Numbered from the stretch's first letter, positions 18,459 through 28,180 are shown. The stretch is 48,004 bases of DNA from Synergistaceae bacterium (GCA_031289955.1 JAITOL010000100.1:1-48004); one strand, 5' to 3'. Notes: generated by a model from the sequence alone, not told the origin. Translations and numbers: made by a program.

Positions 18459-20363
18459 TTAATCTGTGGTTCCCTCCGGAGCAACTGCCGCGTCATATAT
18501 CTTCCGCGCGCGCTCCTTTGCCCTGCGGGCCGTCGCGCCTGATACGCTCTTTCCCTTGAAAAAACCCTTTCCGTCGAGGTCGTCCAGGCGGCTTTGTGCA
18601 GCGGGGTCGCCGTTTAACGACGCGAGATAATACCACATATAGGCGTCCTCGAGGTTCCTCTCCAATCCCAGGCCGTCTTTATACATGTCGCCCAGCCTCA
18701 TTTGGGCGTCCGCGATTCCCTGATCCGCCGCCGCCCGGAAGTATCCGGACGCTTTGGCGTCGTCCTTCACCGTCATATCGGCGTAAAATATTTCGCCCAG
18801 CGCCGCCTGCGCATAGGCGGCGCCGCTCTCCGCCGGAGCGGTGAAGAGCTTCACAGCCTCTGCAATGTCTTTGGAGACGCCGAGCCCCCTGTAGTACATA
18901 TCTCCCAGGAAAATTCGCGCCGGTTGGCTTTCGGTGGCCGCATATCTCTCGACTATGGGCAGAAGCGCGCCGTATGTTATTTGAGGAGTCGCGGAAGCGA
19001 GCGCGTCGCGTTCGCTCTTGAGGCGAGCCGCGTTCGGTATGGACGGTATGAGGGACTTCACGTCCCGCGCCGTCTGTGAGATGGCAAGCAGCGCGTGATA
19101 CGGCACCGGATCCGCCGCGCCTCCCATGCCGGCCGAGAGCAGTTGGGCCGCCAGCGGTTTGTCGTCCTTAAACCACGCGATGAGGCCGCGTTCGACGGAG
19201 GTTGTGACGCCGCCCGCTCTTCCCAGGCCCCTCTCATACGCTATTATCGTCGACTGCACGTCGTCGGCGAACAGCTCGGGGTCGAGAGCGCCGGACTCCA
19301 TATCGCGGAGCACGGTCGCGCTGATATCGCGCTCGACGTCGAAGTCGATGTTGACCGATACGCGGTCGATTCCCTTCTCGCGTTCTCCTATCGAGTAGTA
19401 CATGACCCCGGCGTACAGATTGTTCATCCAGTTTTCCCTTGGCGTGTTCTCCGTTATTATCGCGAGCTGAGTCGCTATATCCTCGGAGGAGGCGCCCTTG
19501 CCCGACAGCATGCCTGCCCTGTATTTCGCCGCTTCGGCCCTGTAGGGATCCTGCCTGAGAACCGGTCTCCACATACGCTCGAACTCGGCGAAGCATCTCT
19601 CGGCGGTCTTGGCGTCGCCGGATTTTTGGGCCGCGGTTCCGTAGTAGTACCAGAACGGCGCGTAAACTTTGAAGTGTGGTTCGAGGGCGCGGAACATGCG
19701 CAGGCTCTTTACTCCGTCGGGCTCGCGTATCGCCTTGTCGAAGTCGTCGAGGTCGCTTTGGGCGAGGCGGTAGTCGTCGGAGAGGGCATATCGCCGAAGC
19801 AGCGTCCATGAGGAGTCGAGCAGGCGTTTTTGGAGCGCGGCGCACTCCTCTATATTCTCTCGTTCGAGCTTCCACAGTTCGTCGTCCAGTTCCGCGCGCA
19901 CGTCGTTTGTCGGGTCGGACGCGCCGAAATATGCCGTCACCTCGCCGGCGAGCAGCGCGCCTATAAAACTCCACGGATTGGCCGCCGGTCCCCGCACGGA
20001 CGAGAGCAAATTCACAAACCTGTTTTTCTCCCTCGCGTCGTATTTGCTGTTGAAACGCTCCGCTTCCTCGCGGCGAAGGGTTTTGCCGCCGATTACGCCC
20101 ATGAGATCCTTGTAGAGTTCCCTTATCTCGGGGTCGTCCTCGATGTTGCCTAATTTGAGGTTGTTGATGATGTTCCTGTACTCGTAATCGAGAATCACCC
20201 TGTCCTCTGTGGTCGTTATCCTGTGGACGGACACGATAGCCATGTTGAGCGCCGACAGGGTGTTGACCGGATCGTAACCGGAGCTTTGAGCGGCGAATGA
20301 GGACGATGTCCAGAAACACGTGGCCGCCAGCGATAGAACTGCCGATATTATCTTTTGACGCAT
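18459..20363 (-). CDS. Secreted TPR/Sel1-repeat protein
   Basis: Signal peptide; C-terminal Sel1-like repeats: ARIFLGDMYYRGLGVSKDIAEAVKLF, AQAALGEIFYADMTVKDDAKASGYF, AQMRLGDMYKDGLGLERNLEDAYMWYYLA. Confidence 0.8.
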   Translation of the reverse strand: MRQKIISAVLSLAATCFWTSSSFAAQSSGYDPVNTLSALNMAIVSVHRITTTEDRVILDYEYRNIINNLKLGNIEDDPEIRELYKDLMGVIGGKTLRREEAERFNSKYDAREKNRFVNLLSSVRGPAANPWSFIGALLAGEVTAYFGASDPTNDVRAELDDELWKLERENIEECAALQKRLLDSSWTLLRRYALSDDYRLAQSDLDDFDKAIREPDGVKSLRMFRALEPHFKVYAPFWYYYGTAAQKSGDAKTAERCFAEFERMWRPVLRQDPYRAEAAKYRAGMLSGKGASSEDIATQLAIITENTPRENWMNNLYAGVMYYSIGEREKGIDRVSVNIDFDVERDISATVLRDMESGALDPELFADDVQSTIIAYERGLGRAGGVTTSVERGLIAWFKDDKPLAAQLLSAGMGGAADPVPYHALLAISQTARDVKSLIPSIPNAARLKSERDALASATPQITYGALLPIVERYAATESQPARIFLGDMYYRGLGVSKDIAEAVKLFTAPAESGAAYAQAALGEIFYADMTVKDDAKASGYFRAAADQGIADAQMRLGDMYKDGLGLERNLEDAYMWYYLASLNGDPAAQSRLDDLDGKGFFKGKSVSGATARRAKERARKIYDAAVAPEGTTD

Positions 20364-20463
20364 GAATTTTTCCTCCATAAGATACGCTCTAGTTGTGACT
20401 TTCGTGATAATATTATAAACTAATCCACATTTAACATCGCAGGCATTGAGAGGGGATTTTGCA

Positions 20464-21912
20464 ATGGCAAAGAATATAACTCCAAAAGAAAAAAATTATT
20501 CAGAATGGTATCTCGACGTTATACGCGCGGCCGAACTCGCGGATTACGCCCCGGTGCGCGGATGCATGGTCGTTCGTCCGAACGGCTACGGTATATGGGA
20601 GAACATTCAGGCAGTATTCGATAAAGCTTTCAAGGAGACCGGACATGTCAACGCCTATTTCCCTCTTCTCATACCGAATTCGTTCATGGAGCGCGAGGCG
20701 AAGCACGTCGAGGGTTTCGCCCCCGAATGTGCCGTCGTAACTCACGCTGGAGGCGCGGAGCTGGAGGAGCCGTTCGTCATCCGCCCGACATCGGAAACCG
20801 TCATAGGGCACATGTACAGCCAGTGGGTTCAGTCGTGGCGCGATCTTCCGATTCTGATAAATCAATGGTGCAACGTAATGAGATGGGAAAAGCGCCCCAG
20901 ATTGTTCCTCCGCACGTCCGAATTTCTCTGGCAGGAGGGGCATACGGCCCACGCGACGCGCGAGGAGGCTATGTCGGAGACGTTCACGATGCTCGACGTC
21001 TATCAGAGGTTAATGAACGATGAGCTGGCTCTCCCGGTGCTCTACGGCGAAAAATCCGAGAACGAGCGCTTCCCCGGCGCGGACAACACATACTCGTGCG
21101 AGGCCATGATGACGGATAAAAAAGCTCTTCAGGCCGGCACAAGCCACTTCCTGGGCCAGAACTTCGCGCGCGCTTTCGAGATATCCTTCCAGGACAAAAA
21201 CGGCGAGCGGGCTTTTGCCTGGACGACGAGCTGGGGCGTCTCGACCCGCCTCATAGGCGCCATAATAATGACTCATTCCGACAACGACGGGCTCGTGCTG
21301 CCGCCCCGCGTCGCGCCTGTAAAAGCCGTGATTATGCCCATTTCGAGCAATGAAGCGACGCTGCGCGACAAGCTGGAGCCGGAGGCCGTGTCGCTCGAGC
21401 GCGAGATAAATTCCGCGCTGGGCGGGCTGTATGCCAAGGTGGACAAACAGTATCACAATCGCCCCGGCGACAGGTTCTTTCATCATCTCCAGCGCGGAGT
21501 GCCGATTCGTGTCGAGATCGGCGAACGCGAGTTCGAGGCCGATTCCGTTGTTCTGGTGCGCCGCGACACTGCCCAAAAAGAGCGGGTTGCGAGGGCCGAA
21601 GCGCCGAATCGCGTGAAAGAGCTTCTGGCCGAGATACAGAAAAATCTCTACGACAAGGCGAAAGCGTTCCGCGAGGCAAACACCCACGACGTAACTAACA
21701 TGGACGACCTCAAGAAATTCTTCACCGACGAGGGCGCGGGAGGTTTCGCTCGCGTGTACTTCGGCGGGACGCCTGATGACGAGGGCGAGATAAAATACGT
21801 CACGGGCGGCGCCACGATTCGCTGCATGCCCCTGGACGACGACTCGACCGGAAATTGCGTCTACACCGGCAAACCCGGCGCGCGCAGGGTGATACTGGCC
21901 AAAGCCTACTGA
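20464..21912 (+). CDS. proS: Prolyl-tRNA synthetase, archaeal/eukaryote-like type (no INS editing domain)
   Basis: EKNYSEWYLDVIRAAELADYAPVRGCMVVRPNGYGIWE; VIRPTSETVIGHMYSQWVQSWRDLPILINQW; C-terminal ...ATIRCMPLDD...CVYTGKPGARRVILAKAY. Confidence 0.95.
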   Translation: MAKNITPKEKNYSEWYLDVIRAAELADYAPVRGCMVVRPNGYGIWENIQAVFDKAFKETGHVNAYFPLLIPNSFMEREAKHVEGFAPECAVVTHAGGAELEEPFVIRPTSETVIGHMYSQWVQSWRDLPILINQWCNVMRWEKRPRLFLRTSEFLWQEGHTAHATREEAMSETFTMLDVYQRLMNDELALPVLYGEKSENERFPGADNTYSCEAMMTDKKALQAGTSHFLGQNFARAFEISFQDKNGERAFAWTTSWGVSTRLIGAIIMTHSDNDGLVLPPRVAPVKAVIMPISSNEATLRDKLEPEAVSLEREINSALGGLYAKVDKQYHNRPGDRFFHHLQRGVPIRVEIGEREFEADSVVLVRRDTAQKERVARAEAPNRVKELLAEIQKNLYDKAKAFREANTHDVTNMDDLKKFFTDEGAGGFARVYFGGTPDDEGEIKYVTGGATIRCMPLDDDSTGNCVYTGKPGARRVILAKAY

Positions 21913-21962
21913 TTAGCATATCCTTATTGAAGGGCTAAAAATAACAAATTGGCTGTAAGTTT

Positions 21963-21996
21963 GGGGCTGTGTAGAAACTTTGTTTCCGCACGGCCC
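21963..21996. terminator. Hairpin between convergent proS and the hydrogenase-like gene
   Basis: ggggctgtgtagaaac-ttt-gtttccgcacggccc imperfect inverted repeat. Confidence 0.4.
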
Positions 21997-22020
21997 TTGC
22001 CGTTTGCGCGAACTCTTTTT

Positions 22021-23331
22021 TTATCTGCGTTTTTGTATCGTGTGCGGCTGGGTGTCCGCCAGCGATAGTATCTGAGCCGCCAGCGAGGAGATGCCTTCCC
22101 TCAGTTTGAATATGCAGTCCGTTATATCGCCCTGTTCCCTCACTATGTCCTCCGCCATTGCCTTGCACGAAGGGCGTCCGCAGGCGCCGCAGTCTATGTG
22201 GGGCATCTCCGCGAATATGGCATTCATCTGTTTGAGCCTGCTCATGGCTTCCGAAAGATCGTTCGACAGGGGCAGGCGCTGTTTCGATGGGATCGGTTCC
22301 CTCGTGTGCCAGATTTTCGGCGTCTCGTATAAAGCGTCGAGCTCGCTTCTCCTCTGCGGAGATACTTCCCAGTCGGTCTCTATATGCCGGTTTCTCAGGT
22401 GAGCCAGGAAACGCGACTCAGGAACGGCCACTCCGCCGAAACACCCCAAGTCGCACGTTCTGCACTCCACGAAGTCGACCCCGCGCAGACGACCGAGTTC
22501 GAGCTGCTGAAGCAGGTCTTTCGTGTTGCGCAGGCCGGAGACGGCTATCACTGTCAGTTCCCGCCCGGCCAGTTTCGAGATGTGTCTCGTCTCTCCGCCC
22601 CTGGTCGCCCATGTGGGGAATCTCCATTTCGACTTGGCGGACTTTTCATACGACGACACCTTGACTCCCGCCGCCATCAGGAAGTGAACGACTTTCCTTA
22701 TCGAAACTATGTGCTGTATCGACGACGGTTCCTTTGTGACGGGGTCGCGCACGAGCGTTATTTTGGCGGGGCATGGGGCGAAAAGCGTCATGGGCGCGAA
22801 AGATTTTGTCCCGCGCCGCCATAACTCCGCCGCTATCTCAAGAGGGTTCTTGATCGGTATCACGCGGCTCAGGAGTTCGGGGAACTGAAGCTGTATGAGT
22901 CCTATAACGGACGGACAGTACGCCGATATGAGAGGCCTCTGGTCGGGCGACATTTCTTCTATTATCCTGGATGTCGCGTAAGCGGAAAGGTCGAACGCCT
23001 GTTCCGCCTCATCTATCAATAAGTTCACTCCGCTTTTGGCGAGAGTCGGCTGAGCGTCCTCGGGGAACCAGAACGAACCGAACTGGGCGAAAAATGTAGG
23101 GTCGGGAAGAGCCTCAACAGAGCCGTGGGCATGAATGAGCTCCCAATCGTCGTCATCCAGCCCGAGGGCTTTACGGGCGCACGCCCGAAGGCACTCGCCG
23201 CAATCCACGCATAGATCCTTGATGATCGCGATAGAGCCGTTTATGACCCTTATGGCTTCAGTGGGACAGGACTTGATACAGTTTACGCAGCCATGACAGG
23301 CCGAATAAGATATCCTGATGCTGTGGGCCAT
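22021..23331 (-). CDS. Putative sensory [FeFe]-hydrogenase-like iron-sulfur protein (2x4Fe-4S, Fe_hyd_lg_C-like core, C-terminal FeS domain)
   Basis: CHGCVNCIKSCPTEAI...CVDCGECLRACARKAL; SAYCPSVIGL, FAPCPAKIT, CRTCDLGCFGG; IDCGACGRPSCKAMAEDIV. Confidence 0.85.
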   Translation of the reverse strand: MAHSIRISYSACHGCVNCIKSCPTEAIRVINGSIAIIKDLCVDCGECLRACARKALGLDDDDWELIHAHGSVEALPDPTFFAQFGSFWFPEDAQPTLAKSGVNLLIDEAEQAFDLSAYATSRIIEEMSPDQRPLISAYCPSVIGLIQLQFPELLSRVIPIKNPLEIAAELWRRGTKSFAPMTLFAPCPAKITLVRDPVTKEPSSIQHIVSIRKVVHFLMAAGVKVSSYEKSAKSKWRFPTWATRGGETRHISKLAGRELTVIAVSGLRNTKDLLQQLELGRLRGVDFVECRTCDLGCFGGVAVPESRFLAHLRNRHIETDWEVSPQRRSELDALYETPKIWHTREPIPSKQRLPLSNDLSEAMSRLKQMNAIFAEMPHIDCGACGRPSCKAMAEDIVREQGDITDCIFKLREGISSLAAQILSLADTQPHTIQKRR

Positions 23332-23421
23332 GAGTTTAAACTCCTTGTATTAATATTTTTTACCGCGCGGATGCCGGGGAACCGCTGATTCAATAACATA
23401 CGCCATTTCGCGCGAAGAACT

Positions 23422-23859
23422 TTAAATCGGCGATTCCTTGAGGTTTATCACTGTCCTCAGCGTGGTTCCGACCCCTACCTTTGTGTCTATCTCGAATACG
23501 TCGGCGTTTCTTTTTATATTGGGCAGGCCCATCCCCGCTCCGAAACCCATTTCACGGGCATGGTCGCCTGCCGTGGTATAGCCTTCCTGTATCGCGAGTC
23601 CAATGTCCGGAATACCGGGACCCTGGTCTATGGTCTTTATTTCCACCTTGTTCTCGTCGATGTTGGCAACGATGCGTCCGCCGCCGGCATGGATGACGAG
23701 ATTCATCTCGGCTTCGTAAGCTATAATGGCCGCCCTTCTGCAGATCGAAGAGTTGACGCCGAGTATTTTCAGAGTTTCCTTGAGGTTGTTCGAAGCCTCT
23801 CCGGCAGTCTGATAATCGTCAGCCACGACATCGTACTCGAGATCGATCGGTTCAGGCAC
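23422..23859 (-). CDS. HATPase_c / anti-sigma-factor (RsbW)-like kinase domain protein
   Basis: AYEAEMNLVIHAGGGRI; DQGPGIPD; GFGAGMGLPNIKRNADVFEIDTKVGVGTTLRTVI (N, G1, G2 boxes). Confidence 0.85.
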   Translation of the reverse strand: MPEPIDLEYDVVADDYQTAGEASNNLKETLKILGVNSSICRRAAIIAYEAEMNLVIHAGGGRIVANIDENKVEIKTIDQGPGIPDIGLAIQEGYTTAGDHAREMGFGAGMGLPNIKRNADVFEIDTKVGVGTTLRTVINLKESPI

Positions 23860-23862
23860 GGC

Positions 23863-24228
23863 TCACTCTCCGCCGTTGGACAGTATGCACGGCTTTATCC
23901 CCTCGGCGTAGAGAATGCCGCATACCTGAAACATGCTCATATTGCTGATGATGAGAGAAATACCCGACTCGGCGGCGAGCGATATCGTATCCCGCATGGG
24001 GGTTTTGCCCCTCACGAAGAGAACGCCGGGAATATCGAGCATCTGCGCCGTCCTGACTATCTGGATATTCGTCAGTCCTGTGATCAAAAGAGCGGCAGGC
24101 GAGCACAGAGCGAGGACGTCGCTCATGAGGTCGCACGCGTAAGCTCTTGGAGCGTCAATCTCCGTGAGTTTTTCTTCCCCGCAGAGAACTTTTGCGCCAA
24201 TTAAGCGCGCAATTTTATCAAGGGTCAA
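23863..24228 (-). CDS. DRTGG-domain protein (copy 1)
   Basis: TLDKIARLIGAKVLCGEEKL...YACDLMSDVLALCSPAALLITGLTNIQIVRTAQMLDIPGVLFVRGKTP; TTG start with GGGAGG RBS. Confidence 0.75.
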   Translation of the reverse strand: MTLDKIARLIGAKVLCGEEKLTEIDAPRAYACDLMSDVLALCSPAALLITGLTNIQIVRTAQMLDIPGVLFVRGKTPMRDTISLAAESGISLIISNMSMFQVCGILYAEGIKPCILSNGGE

Positions 24229-24295
24229 TTATTCTCGCCTCCCAGTGTTTTTGTAACCCTTCGGCCAACTATGTATCTCATAATGATGAAGGCGT

Positions 24296-25501
24296 CTATT
24301 CTATCGTTTCGCGTGAGAAAACTTCGACGCTGCCATGGGATTCGTAGGTTCTGTTTTGCACCCTGAGCACCCCGTATTTCCTCGATTTCGGCCTGTGTGT
24401 GGCGGGATCGATGGAGAGGATTTCATCCATCAGCGGTATCTCGCCGATCCTCCCCAGCGCGAGGGCTATATTCGGAGTTTCCCCGACTCCCGTAACCTGA
24501 TAAGCGCCGACAACCCATTTTGCCATCGCGTACGCTTTGGCTGCCGTTACAGGATCCTCGACAATTACGTTAAAAGCGTCCCGAATCTTGTTTATTATAA
24601 CATGCCTTCCATCTTCGTTACGGTCGAGCAGCACGTCCCTGTCCACTATGACGAGCCCGTCCGCGTCGGTGAGTATCTGTTGGGGGCCGCCGGAGTAGTA
24701 AACCACGATCCCATCCTGCCGGCGCTGCGAGTTCTGCCATATGGACAGAGTTGCCATAGCGTCGAGCCAGCAGATGAAAAGCTTTGTGCCGCCGGACGCC
24801 GCTTCCCTCACCTGGGGCAAAAATTCGTCCTGTCTGTATGCCGCCACTGACAGATTCAGAGTGTCGAGACCCCTTGCCCGGAGAAACCGTATGTTCTGTT
24901 CCGCGCCCGCGGCCAGTTTCCGCGAGAGAATATCCGTAACGACCGCCGCCTGTTCGTGCCGCGCGAGATACGCGGCCTCGGCCAGAGCGTTGGCCCGCGC
25001 GTAATATGGAAGGTCGAGCGCGAACAGATAAGGCCACGGACGCCCGGTATTGGGGGAATTGAGAATCATATCGTCGCCCCCGGCGAAAAGAAGAGATGGT
25101 CCCCGTTCCCTGCACAGTTCAGCCAGAATCTCATTGAAGCCCGAATCGGCGAAACTGACGATGGCCGACACATTCATGGCGCGCCATGTTTCAAGTCGCG
25201 ACGGCAGTTCACCTCTATCCGCTATGTCGGAGAACATGAACGTTATTTCCCTGCCGCGTATAGCCTCGCGTTGCGTGGATATTTCGCGTTCCGCCGTTCT
25301 CATGGCGTGCTTGATCGCGTCCCCCTCGGGGCTTTCCCATCCGTTTTCGGGTTTAATGACGACGACGGGCCAAGCCCAACCCTCCTTCACGCCGAGAAGA
25401 GGATCCTCATCCTCCACGGCGGCAGCGGCGCCGCCGCATCGGAGAATGATCGCCGAGATCAGAGCGAAAAATAATAAAAGTTTTTTAGATAGCCGGATCA
25501 T
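24296..25501 (-). CDS. Orphan periplasmic substrate-binding protein (branched-chain amino acid-type fold)
   Basis: Signal peptide MIRLSKKLLLFFALISAIILRCGGAAAA; PBP1-like segments; no permease or ATPase nearby. Confidence 0.6.
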   Translation of the reverse strand: MIRLSKKLLLFFALISAIILRCGGAAAAVEDEDPLLGVKEGWAWPVVVIKPENGWESPEGDAIKHAMRTAEREISTQREAIRGREITFMFSDIADRGELPSRLETWRAMNVSAIVSFADSGFNEILAELCRERGPSLLFAGGDDMILNSPNTGRPWPYLFALDLPYYARANALAEAAYLARHEQAAVVTDILSRKLAAGAEQNIRFLRARGLDTLNLSVAAYRQDEFLPQVREAASGGTKLFICWLDAMATLSIWQNSQRRQDGIVVYYSGGPQQILTDADGLVIVDRDVLLDRNEDGRHVIINKIRDAFNVIVEDPVTAAKAYAMAKWVVGAYQVTGVGETPNIALALGRIGEIPLMDEILSIDPATHRPKSRKYGVLRVQNRTYESHGSVEVFSRETIE

Positions 25502-25553
25502 GATATTTCCACTCACAAAACACCCCGAAGTTATACCGCCGACGCTAGTCCGT

Positions 25554-26804
25554 TCAGCGTACGGCCAACAATATTTTTTCCACCGATAATTCCCCAATGA
25601 TGGCCGAGGGATAATCGTGTTTGCCGTCCTTGTCCCTGTATGAGAGGAGCTTTATCCCCTCTTGCGGCTTTGAGGGAAGGCTCGCTGTCTCGATGCGTCC
25701 CATCTCCCGCACGCAGGCCGCTTTGTATTTTCCTCCGCAAGCGCATGGGGTCCCCTCCGTGAGCTGGGCAATATCCGCTATCGGCGGGTCGAAATCTCTC
25801 GGGTGGCAGCAGCCTGTTTTATGATAGCCGGGACGGTTTGCGCCCACTACCGTATTTTTCGCGCCGATCACGCTGTCGTCGCAGACGATCACAACATCGG
25901 AGGGCATACCGACAGGTCCGCAGTAACCGGCCACCTCTCCGATCAACTCATATAACTCTTTTTTATCGGCGGAGCGAAGCCCTGTGAGGCCGCGTTCACC
26001 TCGGAGCCACCTGTCGAGTTTGTTCATGCTCAGATTGTAGTCGCCCCGGACGAAAGACGCTACCGCGCGGCGGTTTGAATCCGCGTCATAAGCGATATAA
26101 AGCATGGCCTTTATCGTGCGCGTCACATCGACGCCCAGTTGATCGCATAATTCCGTTATGGTGTTGGCCCCCGGAGTTTCCACGTCCGCCGCCCTGGATT
26201 CCGGCTCCCCGGCGCCCGGCTGGGCCGGCGTGTAGCCAAGAGGGGAGTCCGGCAGCTTCACGTTTCCGCACGAGGGACATATGAAACCCGGCCTCGAGCC
26301 TATCGCTCCCTGTCCGCACCCCTTGGCCAGTATAAAGAGGCGGGAGTTGCCCTCGCGTATTTCCTCCACGAAGGACGGCGTCAAACCGTCGCCCCCGGTT
26401 TTACCCCGCAAAGCCGCCGTCACCGCTTCCATGAGGGCGCGGGCTTTCGCGTCGCGGCTTGCCTCGTCGGTATCCCAGGCGAGAAGCCTGATATTTCTGC
26501 CCCGTTCCTCACAGAACGATGTCGCCGCGTCCTGCCATTCGCGAACGAACCTCTCCGCGAGCGAGAATATGGCGTCGTCATTTCCGCAGTTTACTGTCTG
26601 ATAGCCGCATCCCTCGCTGAGGGCGGCGAGTATGTCGCCGGATAACCTTCGCCTTTTGGCCTCTCCCTCCGGCAGAAGCAGCAGTTCGCCGCTTTTGGCG
26701 TTGTACGCGGCTTCTCCCGAGACGACCATATTTATCACGCCCTGATCCTTTACGTGCGCCGGAGCGTTTCCCGTTTTAGGTAACAGCGTTTTGAATTCGG
26801 ACAA
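25554..26804 (-). CDS. Bacterial-type ProRS-derived paralog: INS/YbaK editing domain retained, catalytic motifs eroded, anticodon-binding domain absent
   Basis: GFICPSCG...VETPGANTITELCDQLGVDVTRTIKAMLYIAYD...ASFVRGDYNLSMNKLD...GYCGPVGMPSDVVIVCDDSVIGAKNTVVGANRPGYHKTGCCHPRDFDPPIADIAQLTEGTPCACGGKYK; colinear with bacterial ProRS but ends at the motif 3 position. Confidence 0.75.
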   Translation of the reverse strand: MSEFKTLLPKTGNAPAHVKDQGVINMVVSGEAAYNAKSGELLLLPEGEAKRRRLSGDILAALSEGCGYQTVNCGNDDAIFSLAERFVREWQDAATSFCEERGRNIRLLAWDTDEASRDAKARALMEAVTAALRGKTGGDGLTPSFVEEIREGNSRLFILAKGCGQGAIGSRPGFICPSCGNVKLPDSPLGYTPAQPGAGEPESRAADVETPGANTITELCDQLGVDVTRTIKAMLYIAYDADSNRRAVASFVRGDYNLSMNKLDRWLRGERGLTGLRSADKKELYELIGEVAGYCGPVGMPSDVVIVCDDSVIGAKNTVVGANRPGYHKTGCCHPRDFDPPIADIAQLTEGTPCACGGKYKAACVREMGRIETASLPSKPQEGIKLLSYRDKDGKHDYPSAIIGELSVEKILLAVR

Positions 26805-26901
26805 CCTTACCCCTCCCGTATGAGTTGACGATTTCAGCCTGTTAATCCGGTAAAATCCCGGCGGCGTCTGATATGAGACAATCCGGCGAGATAACGCCGC
26901 T

Positions 26902-28179
26902 TTAATTTCTCACAAGCGCGAGTCTGTCGGCGCGCGCGCGGGACAAAATAGCATCCTTGTCGAGCGTGAGATACTCGCCGTCCCTGTAGAGCGGTTTGCC
27001 GGCTACGAACGCGGCCCTGACGTCGCGCGAGGAGCCCGCGTACACGGCGAACTCCGGCGCGTTCGTTTCGTCGCAGCCGACATATCTGGGGTTGTCCATA
27101 TCTATCACTATCACGTCGGCCATGTAGTCGGGCTGGATGAGTCCGACGTCCTTGAAACCGAGTCCGCGCGCCCCGTTCACCGTCGCCATTTTCAGCACCT
27201 CGCGAGCGCCTGCGACTGTGGGGTCGAGGTTGTAGCCTTTGTGCATCAGAGCGGCGGTTCTCATCTCGTCCCAAATGTCGAGCCTGTTGTTGCTTGCGGC
27301 GCCGTCCGTGCCCAGCGCCACGCGAACACCCGATTCGAGGAATTCTTTAATAGGGGCGTACCCGCTGCCGAGTTTCAGGTTGCTCTTTGGGTTGTGGACG
27401 AGAGTTACGTTGTCGCGGGCAACGCGAGCCAGCTGCTCCGTCGGGAACCAGACGGAATGAGCTAGAATCAGCTCGCGTACCTCAAGAAGGCCCGCGGATT
27501 CAAGATAATCCGCCGGCTCTATTTTGTATTCGTTCCTGAATGTGTCGAGCTCCCCCTTCGTCTCGAGCCAGTGGAAGTGAACGCCAAGGTTGCGCTCTTT
27601 CGCCAACGCCGCGATTTTGCGAACCGCCTCGCGAGGCACTGTGTAGGGCGCGTGAGGGCCTAACTGAACGGTGACGCGTCCGTCGCGTCCGTTGTATTCC
27701 TCCGCGAGCGCGAGGTTTTCATATATTCTCTTCTCGTCCTCTCCCATGAGCCCCCTGCACAGTGCGCCTCGTACGCCGGCATCCAGGAGCGAATCGGCCA
27801 CTTCGTTCATGAAGTAGTACATATCGCAAAAACAGGTGACGCCGCCCGAGATCATTTCGAGCATCGCGAGATCCGCGCCCGTTCGTATGTTGGCCGGAGT
27901 GAGCTTGTCCTCCGCGGGGAATATTCTCTGATGAAGCCACTCCATGAGCGGAAGCTCCTCAGCCAATCCGCGAAGGAGCGTCATTGACACGTGAGTGTGC
28001 GCGTTTACAAGGCCCGGCAGCGCCATACACCTGCCCGCCCCGTCGAACAGCACGTCGCCTCGTCCGGCGCCAGGGGGCGTTATGGCGTTTATCCTGCCCG
28101 ATTCGCCCGTGACTATGTCGCCATACTGGGCGTCGCGCCTGCCGGCGTCCCATATGAGGACATTTTTTATGACCGGCAC
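26902..28179 (-). CDS. mtaD: 5-methylthioadenosine/S-adenosylhomocysteine deaminase-like amidohydrolase
   Basis: ALPGLVNAHTHVSMTLLRGLAEELPLMEWL; GVHFHWLETKGE; LVHNPKSNLKLGSG; VALGTDGAASNNRLDIWDEMRTAALMHK. Confidence 0.87.
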   Translation of the reverse strand: MPVIKNVLIWDAGRRDAQYGDIVTGESGRINAITPPGAGRGDVLFDGAGRCMALPGLVNAHTHVSMTLLRGLAEELPLMEWLHQRIFPAEDKLTPANIRTGADLAMLEMISGGVTCFCDMYYFMNEVADSLLDAGVRGALCRGLMGEDEKRIYENLALAEEYNGRDGRVTVQLGPHAPYTVPREAVRKIAALAKERNLGVHFHWLETKGELDTFRNEYKIEPADYLESAGLLEVRELILAHSVWFPTEQLARVARDNVTLVHNPKSNLKLGSGYAPIKEFLESGVRVALGTDGAASNNRLDIWDEMRTAALMHKGYNLDPTVAGAREVLKMATVNGARGLGFKDVGLIQPDYMADVIVIDMDNPRYVGCDETNAPEFAVYAGSSRDVRAAFVAGKPLYRDGEYLTLDKDAILSRARADRLALVRN

Positions 28180-28180
28180 G

